The notes beneath the pieces were generated by a model. It was not told the DNA's origin. It did not search any database and saw only the letters and a list, made by a program, of their open reading frames with translations. 64,000 bases of DNA. Origin: Bryum argenteum (taxonomy: Eukaryota > Streptophyta > Bryopsida > Bryales > Bryaceae). Below are positions 38,234 through 50,409 of this stretch, one piece after another. The position numbers and the translations under genes were made by a program. The stretch spans positions 26,440,364 through 26,504,363 of the forward strand of contig CM073322.1 of assembly GCA_037043015.1 (NCBI GenBank), read 5' to 3'. Numbering within the stretch: position 1 is the stretch's first letter; the number at the start of each line of letters is the position of its first letter.

Positions 38234-38501
38234 TTAACCCCTAAAGGTCCATGATACAAAATTGTTTAAATTATCAAAAAGAACCTTCTTCTACTTCAGG
38301 TGCAAAGAAACTCAATCTAAGCATTGATTAGAAGATCCAACCATAGGATCTTGAAGTTAACTTGACCCTTTTCTCGAATGTCAAATTTGAACCGTTAATT
38401 TTTCTCCAATTTTGAGATTATAATGGTCAAAGTTGGCTGAATTTTCTCCCTGCGGAAATTCCAAAAAGCGTTTTCCGCTTTCTTGGACCTTTAGGGGTTA
38501 A
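38234..38501. mobile_element. piggyBac-like MITE (subfamily M), 268 bp
   Basis: TTAA at 38234-38237 and 38498-38501. Left end TTAACCCCTAAAGGTCCA; right end tggacctttaggggttaa is its exact reverse complement (14-bp inverted repeat plus TTAA). The interior is the reverse complement of 42539-42805 and 46086-46353. Confidence 0.9.
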
Positions 38502-38871
38502 AACAAAAAAAGGGCATCATCATAGTCTCAGTCTCATTATTGATTTCAAGATAACGCCATCCTTATAGTCTCAGTTTCATTTTTGATTTTAGGAAATAAA
38601 TATTAAAGCTCTCTTGGAAGGAATTGTTTAGCCCCTAAGGGCATCCTCAATGGACACAAAATACACTCCCTCCAAACTAAATTCTATCTTTTGACTGATT
38701 TAAAATTAAAAATTAAAATTACTACCGTTAAAAGCGCATGTAAATTAACGTGAGATATTTCTCAAGAAAAAAAATTGTGAAATTGGAACGTAGGTGAAAT
38801 CCCTCATTGAAATTACCACATTTTCAAAATTTAGAGAGAGTGCACCAAATCTTGCTTAAAAATCATAAGGG

Positions 38872-39005
38872 GCCGGCGTGAATGAAGTGTCCGTTCGTAA
38901 TGCTAATATTCCAATGACCACCAGACAAGGGGGAATTAGAACAATACTACTTCCCCGTCTTGAGGGTGGACACTATAACTACGCTAGTTTCTAGCCTGGT
39001 TACTT
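38872..39005 (+). repeat. DR1 copy
   Basis: Starts ggggccggcgtgaatgaagtg and ends in acgctagtttctagcc; close to 45415-45560. Confidence 0.65.
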
Positions 39006-39582
39006 GGTAAAAGAGACCGATAAGCACGAATTATTGATTGATCAATGTTTCTGAAATAATTTTGGTAAATTGCATAGATAACAGTTTGAGTCTTAGATAC
39101 TCATAGATTGCAAGATCATGACGTTTGTACTCAAATACTATTACAATGTCCAATAACTTTCCAATTGACAAGGTCAATGTATACCTACAATTTTGGTCAA
39201 TCTAATATATAGATTATCTCCTAAAATTTTGTGTTTCAAATTTGCTTAATTCATTAAAATTGCCTCCTTATCACTATAGGCGTTATACACTAAATTATCT
39301 TTTGTGTTCTTGTTCTCAGCCGTTGATTGTTTTCCATTTTGAGACCAACACTCCTCAAGACTTCAACGCGTCGAATGTCAAAAAGCTCATTTGGGGTGAC
39401 AAGCGGAAACTTTAAAAAGCCATAACTTTTTCGCCTAGAGTCCGTTTTGAACAAAATCACTTGAATTTTCTTTTTGGGTTTTCAAACATGAGGCATGTTT
39501 TACCATTGCAAACCAAGTATGTGAAATCAAAATTAGCTCTTCATGAATATTTTCCACGTAAGTATGATCTCTCAATGCATCT

Positions 39583-40390
39583 CAACTCCTAATTTTGTAA
39601 GGCCTCAAAACTCCAAAAAAGCCTCAAAACTTGCAAAAACGCCTCAGAACAACCCTCGTTGGTTGCAAGGTGCAAAGATTTGACTTTTGACGAACTTTTG
39701 AGTCATGAAACCAAAGGATCTAGTACCAAACTTGCAAATGTATTTGTGTACCAAGTCTTAGATACAAAATCCTTGCCAATCGTGAGATCATGATATTCAA
39801 AGTTGAAAAAAAATAAAAAATTCCTTGGTTATAAAATGGGTTTGAAGTGTTTTGTAAGCCAAGAAAACCAATTTTAAGAGTGAATTTGAATTGAGGCTCT
39901 TAAAATCCTTCTTCCTAATTTCTGTCTATACCCTTATTGGACCTATGTCACTTACTGAAATGCTTGATTTTTTACATAGAGGTTTGTTGAAATTCAAATA
40001 CATACGTAGGTCTTTGACATTAAAAAAAGCATGTGAAAATTTCTTGGATTGTAAACCCGAATGGCAAGATTATGCTTTGGTATCTCTTCTACATATTTAA
40101 AAAACAAGACTTGTAAAAAAGTAAAGTCTCAACCTTTTTATGGGTTTTTGAAGCTATTGTGATCTAATTGATTTGATGTTGAGAATAATTGAGCATATAC
40201 AAGAGTTTGGGCGGTTTAGGACAAATTTCGAATAGTGTTTTCAAACTTTGGCCGTGAATATCTCCTAAAGTATGAGGAGTTCTAAAGCTTGAAATGACTT
40301 TTTGGAAAGGTATGGAAAAACTCTACAATTTGCAAAAAGTTTCAACTACATGAAATCTATATTTAGTAACTTAGAGCCTAACCAAATTTG
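39583..40390 (-). mobile_element. Decayed inverted copy of piggyBac-like subfamily S
   Basis: The minus strand follows 46431-47215 (for example the block on growth of gaatatctcc at 40260, and aaagcatgtgaaaatttctt at 40028). Its ends have lost clear TTAACCCC motifs (left candidate tcaactcctaa near 39583). Confidence 0.5.
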
Positions 40391-40394
40391 AATC

Positions 40395-41086
40395 GACCAC
40401 GTAATGGTTTTTGTTGGCAATAGGGTTTAACAACTTTCTAATTGGAATTTTTTTTATTCAAGTAGCTGGTATTGGGTTTGCAATGATGTTTTTACAATGA
40501 AATAAGTAATTAATGGATCATTTTTGAGGAGCTAGATCTCCTTCATCCACTATTAGTTTTCAACTTTATCTTTTGGAATGAATTCCAATTATTATTTAGT
40601 TTTGGTCGTAGAAACTTTGAACCAATCGAAGATGTATTGGGGATAAGGCATGGTTTTAAGTGCAAGAAGCCTAATTTTTACTATTTTCCGTTACAATTTT
40701 TTTTTGGCAATTTTCACCACTACAAGGCTATTATTTGAGCCAAGGTATTCTTTTGATGAATTTTTGGTACAAGAGTATTTTTGAGATGAACATGAACAAC
40801 CTTCTATTTAGTGCTTCTATAATTGCAACTTAAAGTAAAATTTGTTGGTAATATTTTCACCTTACAGTAAAAATGATGGATTTTGTGGCATGTTTTGCGC
40901 ACTGATACATTATAAGCCAACAATTTATTAGGTCTCATGAGTCAATTTTTGATCAACATGACGTGCAACAAGTCTATTACAACTTTGTAAGGTTGAAATC
41001 TAAATAGCATATCCTCATTTTCCTCTTTAAATTTATTTTGAAGATTGGTTTATTGCTAAAAATAACCCAATGTATATAGGGGTTAA
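40395..41086 (+). mobile_element. piggyBac-like subfamily C copy, right end intact
   Basis: Ends tatataggggttaa with TTAA at 41083-41086. Diverged relatives lie at 590-1120, 42290-43230, 44260-44880 (inverted), 53950-54560 and 56690-57810. Its sequence at 40611-40630 also gives the empty site for the element at 42539-42805. Confidence 0.55.
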
Positions 41087-41458
41087 ATGCTTTAGTGCCT
41101 TATAAATCATAGTATGTTGATGCAGAACTTTGGAGGGTAGGCACACCTGAAATTAGCATGTCTTACAAAATCAAAAACTTACCATTACATATTTTGTGAG
41201 TCAAGAGTCATATGAAATTTACAAACATTACTTAGATTTGTAAATTATTTGTTGGAAGAAATAAAACACAAACATGGCGAGAGGTGTTTTATAAGCAAAA
41301 TCATAGACCAATGAGATCTAAGTATTCATATGAGGTTACTAGTAGTAAATAGCAAGAAAGTGACATCCGCAGTGACCTGTCCTAAGTGATGCAAGAGAGC
41401 TTATTTAATTGTGCTTCTAAAAACATCAAATATTGTTATAATTTTCACTTCTCTTCAG

Positions 41459-41484
<26 letters not shown>
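41459..41484. repeat. Poly-T run of 26
   Basis: Uninterrupted T run in a gene-free stretch (41090-42290) with no other structure noted. Confidence 0.95.
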
Positions 41485-41489
<5 letters not shown>

Positions 41490-42289
41490 TTTTTAATTTT
41501 ATTTATAACAGGCTATACTAGACTAGCAAATATTTGAGGAAAAGTGACAAGTGTAATATTTAGTTTGATGTTTTAGAACAATTTTACTCTTTTATCACTA
41601 CAGACACCACTTTTTTGCCATTTTCTACTAGTGGGTGGACAAGAAATCCAAATGCCTAACATTGCAATCTCTCCACAACATCGAAGGAGGTCATTTGATT
41701 CTTTTAGTCAATTTTGAACATTTCCATAGGAAATGATTTTTTCTTTTTTTCTTTTTGCAACAAATTGTGCTAATCAATGAAAATTGTAGCTATGAATGAT
41801 CGCCTTCTAAGTTCATTGTGTGTCAAAGAAGAAGTCTTATGATAAATTCCTTATAGCAACCCTTTGTTTCAAACTTTTCCTAATTATTATCAAGTTTTCT
41901 ATCATAAAAAAAAAGTGTCAAGATTTTGTGTAACTGTGGCTATTGCAAGCCCTACAAATATATTTGTAGAGCTCAATCATTTCATTTTATATATTTGTAG
42001 GGCTCAATCATTTCATTTTGAATAAGAGAATGTTAGGTGGTTTTATTTTGCAATGTATCATCAAAAGAGGCTTGGTTATTGATTCTATATAATGTTGTAA
42101 TGCTTGGTTAAAGTCACCCACTCAATTTTTCCTTAAGTGCCTATATTAAAACAATGCCTACTTAAAAAAAATGCTTGGGTTTCTCAATCATAATATTATA
42201 AATTGATTTGAAAAACTTCTTATAGAAGCACAACTCCAAAATTATTTGAGCCCGCGTGAATAGAGTGTTTATTTGCCACTACAAGCTAG

Positions 42290-43230
42290 TTTTGTAAGAT
42301 CAAGGTTATTTTTATGAATTATTAAAACGTATGTAGATATTAAGATGAATTCCAACAACATTTTACTTGAAAGCCATTAAGAATAACTTCAGTAGTGGAT
42401 TTGCAATAAGGTTTTCATTATAGATAAACTAAAAACATACATAGTTTTTGAGTACTTGAACCTCCTTCATCCACCATTGGATTTCAATCACTAATTAAAT
42501 ATACTTCCAATTAGAGTCTAACTTTTGTAGTAGAAACCTTAACCTCTAACATTCCTTAAAACCCGAATCGGGTTTTGGAGGTTCCCGCATGAGGAAAACT
42601 CAGCCAACTTTGACCATTATAATCTCACAAATGAGGAAGAATGAACCGTTCAAATTTGGTATGTGAGAAGAATGTCAAGTTAAATTCGAGATCTTACGGT
42701 TGAATCTTTTAAATAATGCTTAGATTGAGATTTTATGAGCTTAATCTAAAGGAAGGTCAAATTTTGTGACTTAGACCATTTTGCAACAAGGAAATTAGGG
42801 GTTAACTCAATCCAAGGAGTTTTCAAATAAGGCATGAATCATATAGCAAAAGGTTTAGTCTTAGACTTTTGCTCCTCTTGAAATATTTTGGCACTTTTCA
42901 CCATTGCAAGGTTTTTACTACAGCCAAGAATGTTTTTTTTTCAATGATTAACTTTTTTACAATGTAGTATATTTTTCAGATGGACATCTTTCTAATTGGT
43001 GATTTTTCATTGCAATAGGATTATTAGTAACATTTCCACTTTGGAGTAAAAAAGGATGAAATCTTTCAATCTTTTTAAAGAATCTTGTAATTTATGAGAT
43101 CTCATGACCTACAATAAGTTTAATACTAGTTTGCACGGTTGAAATCTAAATAGCTCATGCTCTTCAACTTTTACGGCAGATTTGAAATACATTTTTTTTT
43201 GGAGCTAAATAGAAGCTAGGGCGTAATTAT
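42290..43230 (+). repeat. Diverged subfamily C copy, split by a younger element
   Basis: Both sides of the 42539-42805 insertion align with 40550-41000. The right end has no clear TTAA terminus. Confidence 0.5.
42539..42805. mobile_element. piggyBac-like MITE (subfamily M), 267 bp, with empty site
   Basis: TTAA at 42539-42542 and 42802-42805; left end TTAACCTCTAACATTCC, right end aaattaggggttaa. It splits a subfamily C copy. The related copy at 40395-41086 is uninterrupted at gaaact-TTGA-accaatc (TTGA 40617-40620), matching flanks gaaacc and ctcaatc here. Confidence 0.85.
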
Positions 43231-43235
43231 AGGTT

Positions 43236-44035
43236 TGAACCCCTAACGGTTCTTAAAGCCTAAAATATTTTTTTGCAGTTATGGATAGTATGGATGAAGG
43301 GATTAAAAGTAAGATGTTTAGATGGTAGTATATATATTACAAGGTGTATGTGGTAAAAACTGCAAAGCCAAATTTTAATTTTAAAACCTTCGTGTGGAAA
43401 TTTTAGGTTCCGAGTCCGAAAAGAGCATTTAAAACCTCAAAAAAGATATCCAAAATATTTTTATAACCAAATCACTACTTATGTTCTTAGTGACTCAAGT
43501 CAAAAAGTCTACCAATTTTACAAGGGCAACCTCCCAAAATTACAAAATAATCTTCAAAGTTTTGGTAATTTTCAAACTATTTCTTTGAAAAAAATTCTGA
43601 TTCAAGATTTCGTTTTCTGAAATTTATAAATCCATAAGGGCACTCACTGTTCAATTTTTTAACCAAATACATCTAATGTGATGCATGTTTTACTGTAGCA
43701 TTGTTTATTGACCTTTTTCTACAAAATACTTTGCATGAAGATCATAAAAGTGGAATGAGTCTCTAGAATTTTCCATGAGCGTACCAAAATTGATTACCTA
43801 GGTGGAAAAAAATGAGATTAAAATAATTGGGGTAACAATCTTCAAGTCCCCCTTTGCACCATGGAGAATTTCTCCCTAGCAATGCCGAAAAAAGCTATTC
43901 CAAAAACTTTGAATCTTATGATCTCACAAATTATTGACATCCTATAGTCAAATTTTGGATTATTAAATAAATGATTAGGTACAAGATCTTATGGTTGAAA
44001 GTGTAAAAATTAGTAAAAAGACATTAGGAACGCTT
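43236..44035 (+). mobile_element. Degenerate subfamily L copy
   Basis: Left end near tgaacccctaacgg (43236). Downstream blocks match 8528-9446 and 54924 (gtgtatgtggtaaaaactgc, then gcaccatggagaatttctcc). The right end, near ttaggaacg, is decayed. Confidence 0.55.
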
Positions 44036-44259
44036 TACATAGGTAGTCAAGCCTTGCATGGGGTCGATAGAGAGTAAAAATCCCTTTGTTCACACTCTTG
44101 CAAGTGCGTAGAGGTAGAAAATGATGGTCTTGGACAAGCATCCAAAAACACAAGAGTAGGTAGGAGTTGACCCGTGAACGTCCTAGCTTGTTTGTTAGAT
44201 AAAATAACCATTTTAAACTAAAGTATTGTAGATGACAATGAAGGTATCTATTCAAATTT

Positions 44260-44880
44260 CAACCGTACAATCTTTAGGTAGAATTATTGTAGGTCATGGA
44301 AACCAAAATTTGAGTCATAAGGCTTTAGAATTTGCATGATCATAATATTCTCGTACTCATAGTCTCATATCAGACTACAATATTTCACCATTTTTACATA
44401 AAAGTGAAAGTTCTACCAACCAAGCTAATAAGAGGAGAAATTTCCGTCTAAGAAGTTATCCACCTTCCTCTCAATAACACCCTTGTACCAGAAATATTCA
44501 TTTTTTAATTTTTTTAATGACTTAAATAACGGCCTTGCAATAGTAAAAACTACCACAAATATTACAAATGAAAACTAGTCCAAAACCAGACCTCTTGCGC
44601 TTAAATCTTTGCCTTATCTTGAAAACATCTTCCATGGAGTCAAGGTTCCTACCATCAAAAATAGACTAAGATTGGAATCTATTCCAAAAAACAAAGCTAA
44701 AATCCAACACTCAATAAAGGGGATATAGCTCCTAAAAAATAATCAATCTTGTCATTTTTTTCATTGTAGAAACATTGTTGCAAATCCAAAACCAAAAGTA
44801 TTTAGACCAAAAAGCTAGTATATAGAAAGTTCTTAGATCTCATCTTAAGATCAAGATAATGTGAAAAGAATATATGAAAA
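44260..44880 (-). repeat. Inverted diverged subfamily C copy
   Basis: The minus strand resembles 40550-40850 and 54290-54550. Termini not preserved. Confidence 0.4.
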
Positions 44881-45414
44881 AATATTTCTATTTCCCCATG
44901 ATTGGCTTGCAATGGTCGAACATGCCATTTTCTATGTCTAAAGTGTTAAAAAACCCAAAACCAAGGGCCATGGCTTCTCAAGAATTTACTCATCAAGGAT
45001 TGGGCATGACACAAGTGAAGTTTGGCCAAAGGCTTCTCCTTTCCAATGTGAAACGGACCTTAGGGCAGCTTTATACTAGAGGCAAGAAGCTAAGAGAAAA
45101 AAAAATTGAGCCAATGGGAGGCCTAGGAATCGAGAAGCCAAAGATATGATGCTATTGATATACACATTTGGGTCCAAGAGACAAGAGGAGAAAAAGACGA
45201 CATGGATAATACATTTGTCCTCCGTGGCAACAAAAGTCTATTATGATGAGGGCGTGAGAAAATTATACCTTGGACTAATTGAAGAGAAGGGCCCAAATAT
45301 AAACAAGGGGGGCCATTAGCCAAAAAACTCGCAACCAATCATTCAAAATATTTTAAGAGGATTTCAGAAAAAACTCAAGATGGGAGCTTTTGGATTGCTT
45401 TCAAAGATAGATAG

Positions 45415-45560
45415 ATAGAAACTCCGGTCCTTTCTAAGTGGCCGGCGTGAATGAAGTGTCTGTTCGTAATGCTAATATCCCGATGGCCACCGGACAAGGG
45501 GAAATTAGAACAATACTACTTCCCCCTCTCGAGGGTGAACACTATAACTACGCTAGTTGG
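45415..45560 (+). repeat. DR1 copy
   Basis: Preceded by gatagatagatagaaactcc; shares gccggcgtgaatgaagtgt with 38872. Confidence 0.65.
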
Positions 45561-45649
45561 ACTTCTTTCACTTTATACTACATCCAAAGACTATAGCTTT
45601 TAAGAATTGAACGATGACCCAAGTGAAGATTGGTTAGAGATTTCTTATA

Positions 45650-45741
45650 CTCCCTCTGTCCCATAATGTGAGATCGAGAAATTTTCTTAAATCTACCGGA
45701 AGAGGTGGATCTACCAATCTAACATTATGAAACAGAGGGAG
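45650..45741. mobile_element. Stowaway-like MITE, 92 bp
   Basis: TA flanks at 45648-45649 and 45742-45743. Terminal inverted repeats CTCCCTCTGTCCCATAATGT and, at the right, acattatgaaacagagggag. Size, TA duplication and CTCCCTC ends fit the Stowaway (Tc1/mariner) group. It lies between DR1 copies in opposite orientation. Confidence 0.9.
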
Positions 45742-45779
45742 TATCCAATGTAAAGTCGACCTAGACCTTGTTGTATGAG

Positions 45780-45935
45780 TATATCAGACACCTTTGGGTG
45801 AGACACCTTTGGGTGAGATACCATGTTGGGTATCTAAGGTATTAGAGACTAGGTAGAAACTAGCATAATGACTATTCCAAGAACAGGTAGTATGGTGATA
45901 TGACCTCTCGGGAGGACAAGTTGAATTGACACTCT
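45780..45935 (-). repeat. DR1 copy, inverted
   Basis: The minus strand resembles 6790-6940 (block with the ataccatgttgggtatc palindrome). Confidence 0.55.
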
Positions 45936-46085
45936 ATTTGCAAATGCCTCAATGAAGTTGAAGTTAGTCTTTTTAAAGTGGGCCTTAGGGAAAAGATGAA
46001 ATTCCCCTGCCAGGCATACACTGCTTCGGCTTAGTAAGTATTAGTTCAACAATTATAAATACAGTAGTGGGTTTTAAAAAATTAA

Positions 46086-46353
46086 TTAACCCCTAACTCT
46101 CCTTAAAACCCGAAACGGGTTTTGGAGGTTCCAGCAGGAGAAAAACTCAGCCAACTTTGACCATTATAATCTCACAAATGAAGAAGAATGAACGGTTCAA
46201 ATTTGGTATGTGAGAAGAATGTCAAGTGAACTTTGAGATCTTACGGTTGAATCCTTCAAATAATGCTTAGATTGAGATTTTTTGAGCTTAATCTAAGGGA
46301 AGGTCAAATTTTGTGTGTTAGACCATTTTGCAACAAGGAGATTTAGGGGTTAA
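46086..46353. mobile_element. piggyBac-like MITE (subfamily M), 268 bp
   Basis: TTAA at 46086-46089 and 46350-46353; left end TTAACCCCTAACTCTCC, right end gatttaggggttaa. Close to 42539-42805 along its length. Only 77 bp separate it from the next TTAA element. Confidence 0.9.
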
Positions 46354-46430
46354 AATTGAGTAGGCCTTAGAGTGTTTCTACTAGATTTCAATGACTTGCC
46401 TTGCTAGTTCAATGTGATATGTAAAATGTG

Positions 46431-47215
46431 TTAACCCCTAATCTCGAAAAGAGCCCAAGAAGGGTCGTTTGGGGTCTAGTTAGCCCCTTATTTACTACAT
46501 TTAGCTCGTATGAAATTAAAACCTTTTTGTAGGTTGTTGAGTTATTACATACCTTTCCGACAAGCCATTTCTTGCCTCAAAATTCCTCATTTTTTAGGAG
46601 ATATTCACGTTCAAAGTTTGAAAACACTATATGAAATCTGCCCAAAATAAAGAAGATTGAAGGATCATAAAAAATTCACCAAAAATTGAAACTTCACTTT
46701 TTTTCAAGTTTGTTCTTTTTACTTCAAAATAAGGTTTTAAAGCATGACCTCACCATTTATAAAATTATTCTTCCCATGCCATTTTTATTATCAAAGAGGG
46801 GCCTTTGAAGTTAAATTTCAGCATACCTCCATGTGAAAATTCAAGCATTTCTTTAGGTTTTATAGGTTGCATGAGGGTAAAAGTTGCATAAACATGTTCT
46901 TAACTCACTTAGGAACAATAATTAGAAGATCCACAATTCAAATTTACTCTTAAAATTGGTTATTTTGGGCTCACAAACCCATCTTGCATCAAGTAAAAAA
47001 CAAAACTACTTTTACAACTTTGAATGTTACAATCTCACAATTGGTAAGGAAATTTGAAACTGAGTTTCGGTACAGACATACATGAACAAGTTAGATATAA
47101 AATCTTACTGTTAGAGATTACGTTCGAAGTTGAAAACTTTCATCTTGCATTAAAAAAAAGGGTGGTTTTGAAGAGTTTTGGCAGGTTTTGGGGGCTTTTG
47201 ACTGTAGGGGGTTAA
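46431..47215. mobile_element. piggyBac-like non-autonomous element (subfamily S), 785 bp
   Basis: TTAA at 46431-46434 and 47212-47215; left end TTAACCCCTAATCTCG, right end gactgtagggggttaa. Collinear with 9994-10829. Non-coding. Confidence 0.85.
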
Positions 47216-48013
47216 ATGTAATTTGAAATGAGGCTCTCAGAAATAATTGTAATGCACATTTTCCAATGAAAATAGACTCCAGGGCTAATAAGGGCAGTTG
47301 TGCCAATGAGAGATAATGCAATGATGGGAATTTACCAACAAAGGGGGTAAAACGACACCACTAAATAAATGACCCACGGGAGAGCGTTGCATGAGTGCCA
47401 GTACTGACATCGGCTCTCATCCATCCAACTCATCCGAGCTGTCAGCCATAAAATCATCCAAAAAGGATGAAACTCATCGAAAAAGAACCGTTATGGAGGC
47501 CAAACGGCTAGTTCGGCCGGCGCTTCCTGCTTCGTGATGGCGCAATCACTGACGCATCCGTTGCAGCGACTAATCGTGTCTTGCAGGTTTTCCTGTATTG
47601 ATTGAGTGTTCTTGCAGCCAGCAAGTGATGATCACTGCCCCCTTGTGCAGCTCAGCTTACCTTATCACCCGCTTCCCGTTTCGATTTTCGTGCCGTTCCT
47701 GCTCGAAACGCGAGCCCAGTTTATTTCCTCTTTTTTTTTCCTTTTTCATTTCGCTTTTGTTGCTTCCATCTCGTAACATACAGTAAGTTTTAGTTAAGTA
47801 GGCATTGACAGAGCTTGCAGGTTTGCGCTTTCTGAGCTGGTTGTTGATCAACTCTTGAAGGGCTTTGAAATTTACCGTTGGGTGCGAGCCTTGATAGAGG
47901 CGGTACTACAGTGCTATTCTGAGTGTGCTTGTCTGGTGACGATTCGAGTCGGTAAAGGTATGGTTTTGGAGTGAAGCGCGAGTTAGCTGGGAATGTAGAG
48001 TGAGAGAGAACTG
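47216..48013 (+). promoter_or_regulatory. Upstream region / probable 5' leader of the receptor kinase
   Basis: The sequence becomes GC-richer from about 47390 toward the ATG at 48014, unlike the AT-rich repeats before it. No TATA box could be assigned with confidence. A 5'-UTR intron is possible (ttgcag at 47581-47586). Confidence 0.35.
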
Positions 48014-50409
48014 ATGGAGTTCTGCAGGATGTGGGCAGTGTTCGTTCTTTCGCTGCTTCTGCTGCTTCTGCACATGCAAGTGGTGGTGAGATGTCAAGAT
48101 GAGTCGCCCACACCCTCACCGGCCTCCGACGATGGAGCGGTGCCGGATGAGAATACAATGGCGGCCTCTGCGGCGGAGGTTCTGGCGCTCCTGAGGCTGA
48201 AGCAGACGTTAGTGGATCCTCGCAACGTGCTGGCGAGCTGGAATGATAGTGGGGTCGGGACGTGTGATGGCTCCTGGGTGGGTATCAAGTGCGCGCAGGG
48301 GCGCGTCATTCAAATCGCGCTTCCGGCGAAGCGCCTCGGCGGCACGCTCGCTCCCGAAATTGGGCAGCTCGTGGGACTTCGGAAGCTGAATCTGCATGAT
48401 AACAACATCTCCGGCCCTATCCCCGCGTCGCTCGCTACCATCGCCACGCTCCGGGGCGTGGCGCTCTTCAACAATAGGTTCACGGGGTCGTTACCGACTG
48501 GGTTCGGAAGCTTGCCCCTCCTGCAAGCGTTCGATGTGGGCAACAACGATCTTTCGGGACCTCTGCCCTCGGATCTGGCCGACCCTCCCAATCTTATCAT
48601 TTTGAACTTGAGTGGGAATAATTTGACGGGCACCATTCCTTCGCAGTATGGCGGATACCAAGGTCAGTACCTGGATTTAGGGTTCAACAGTTTGTCGGGG
48701 CCGCTTCCCGGAACGTGGACATCGAGGGAGCTCATGGAGTTGCATGTGAACAATAACAAGCTCACAGGGTCATTGCCTTCGGGGTTGGGGAATGTGACCA
48801 CATTGAAGGTGCTTATCGCCGCGAGCAATGATCTGTCCGGGAGCATTCCTGCGACGTATGCGAATCTGTCTTCGCTCGACACTCTTGACCTCTCGTTGAA
48901 CAACCTCACTGGTCAATTTCCTTCCGGGTTCGCGAGCTTGCCACTCACGAAGCTGAACGTCACATACAATAACCTGTCTGGCCCGGTCCCAGCCTTTCGG
49001 ACGGCGTTCAACATCAGCTCCTTCGTTCCAGGCAATCCGGGCTTGTGTGGGTTCCCCGGATTGCTGGCATGTCCGCTGCCAGCTCCTTCACCGGCGCCAG
49101 AGTCACCAGCGGCGGCAGGGGGATCAACGGGGAAGAAATTGAGCACGCTGAGCATCGTGTTCATCGCGCTCGGTGGCACATTGGGCGCCATCCTTCTCGT
49201 AGCGATCCTGATCACGCTTTGCCGATGCTGTAGAGGCAGAGGGGCTGCAGCTGCCGCGGGGGAGAAGCCGGAGAGGTCACCGGAGCGAGAAGGGGATGTC
49301 GGAGGCAAGCTGGTGCACTTCGAGGGGCCACTGCAGTTCACGGCCGATGATCTGTTGTGCGCCACTGCTGAAGTTCTGGGCAAGAGTACGTATGGCACCG
49401 TGTACAAAGCCACATTAGAGAACGGGAACCACATCGCCGTGAAACGGCTCCGTGAAGGCATCGTCAAGTCTCAGAAGGACTTCACGAAGGAGGTGGATGT
49501 GCTGGGGAAGATTCGGCACCCGAATCTGCTTGCGTTGCGAGCCTACTACTGGGGTCCCAAGGACGAGAAGCTGCTGGTGTATGACTACATGCCCGGTGGA
49601 AGCCTAGCTGCTTTTCTCCATGGTAAGTCACTGAACCAACATCAACCATGCTCACAATCATTCTGTTCCGATTCTGATGCCCCTTCTGGATGATTGCAGC
49701 ACGCGCTCCGGAGACATCTCTAGATTGGGCCACGAGGATGCGAATTGCCGAAGGAGCAGCTCGTGGACTCGTCCACCTGCACCAGAACGAGAGCATCGTG
49801 CACGGCAATTTGACAGCTTCCAACATCCTCTTAGACACTAGATCAGCGGCCATCACCGCCTCCATATCGGACTTCGGCTTGTCTCGTCTCATGACTCCCG
49901 CAGCGAACGCGAACGTGGTCGCCACAGCAGGGTCATTGGGCTACCGCGCTCCTGAGCTTACGAAGCTGAAGAAAGCGACTACCAAGTCCGACGTCTACAG
50001 TTTCGGGATCGTCTTGCTCGAGCTTCTCACTGGTAACTCCAGCTCCTCCCTCGGATCTCTCCCACATCAATTCCCTCCATAGCTTGATTCTAATTCGTCG
50101 TTCTCCCCGTATGCAGGGAAGGCACCTCAAGATGTGAGCACCACAGACGGGGCTCTCGATCTTCCTGATTACGTGGCGGGCATAGTGAAAGAAAATTGGA
50201 CGGCCGAGGTGTTCGATTTAGAGCTCATGAAAGGAGCATCGGCACCGACAGAGGAGGAGCTGATGACGGCACTGCAATTAGCAATGCGGTGTGTGTCTCC
50301 GCAACCATCCGAGCGGCCAGACATGGTCGCCATCATCCGAGCATTAGAGGAGCTGAACCACTCCGAGGAGCGGTTCCATTCTCCTCGGTCGGGCACTTCA
50401 GCCGGCTAA
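48014..50409 (+). CDS. LRR receptor-like pseudokinase, IMK/MRLK-like (LRR-III type), 744 aa
   Basis: Exons 48014-49622, 49700-50032 and 50117-50409 join in frame across GT-AG introns of 77 and 84 bp. Order: signal peptide (1-30, long Leu run), LRR N-terminal cap with LASW motif, about 8-9 LRRs (85-330), Pro/Ala-rich linker, one membrane span (about 379-403), basic juxtamembrane stretch, kinase fold (about 440-735). The glycine-rich loop reads GKSTYGTVY and the ATP-binding Lys is K477 (HIAVKRL). DFG is kept (D594), but the catalytic loop reads HGN (571-573), so the catalytic Asp is Asn. Such kinases are usually catalytically weak or inactive and signal by complex formation. Family members such as Arabidopsis IMK2/IMK3 share this organisation. 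The gene looks intact and GC-rich. Confidence 0.93.
49623..49699 (+). other. Intron 1 of the receptor kinase
   Basis: 77 bp, gtaagtca to gattgcag. It splits the Ala codon between FLH and RAPET. Confidence 0.9.
50033..50116 (+). other. Intron 2 of the receptor kinase
   Basis: 84 bp, gtaactcc to gtatgcag. It splits the Gly codon of ELLTGKAP. Confidence 0.9.

Noticed and set aside
48913-49467. 184-aa minus-strand frame
   Set aside because: Shadow of the receptor kinase exon in GC-rich coding DNA.
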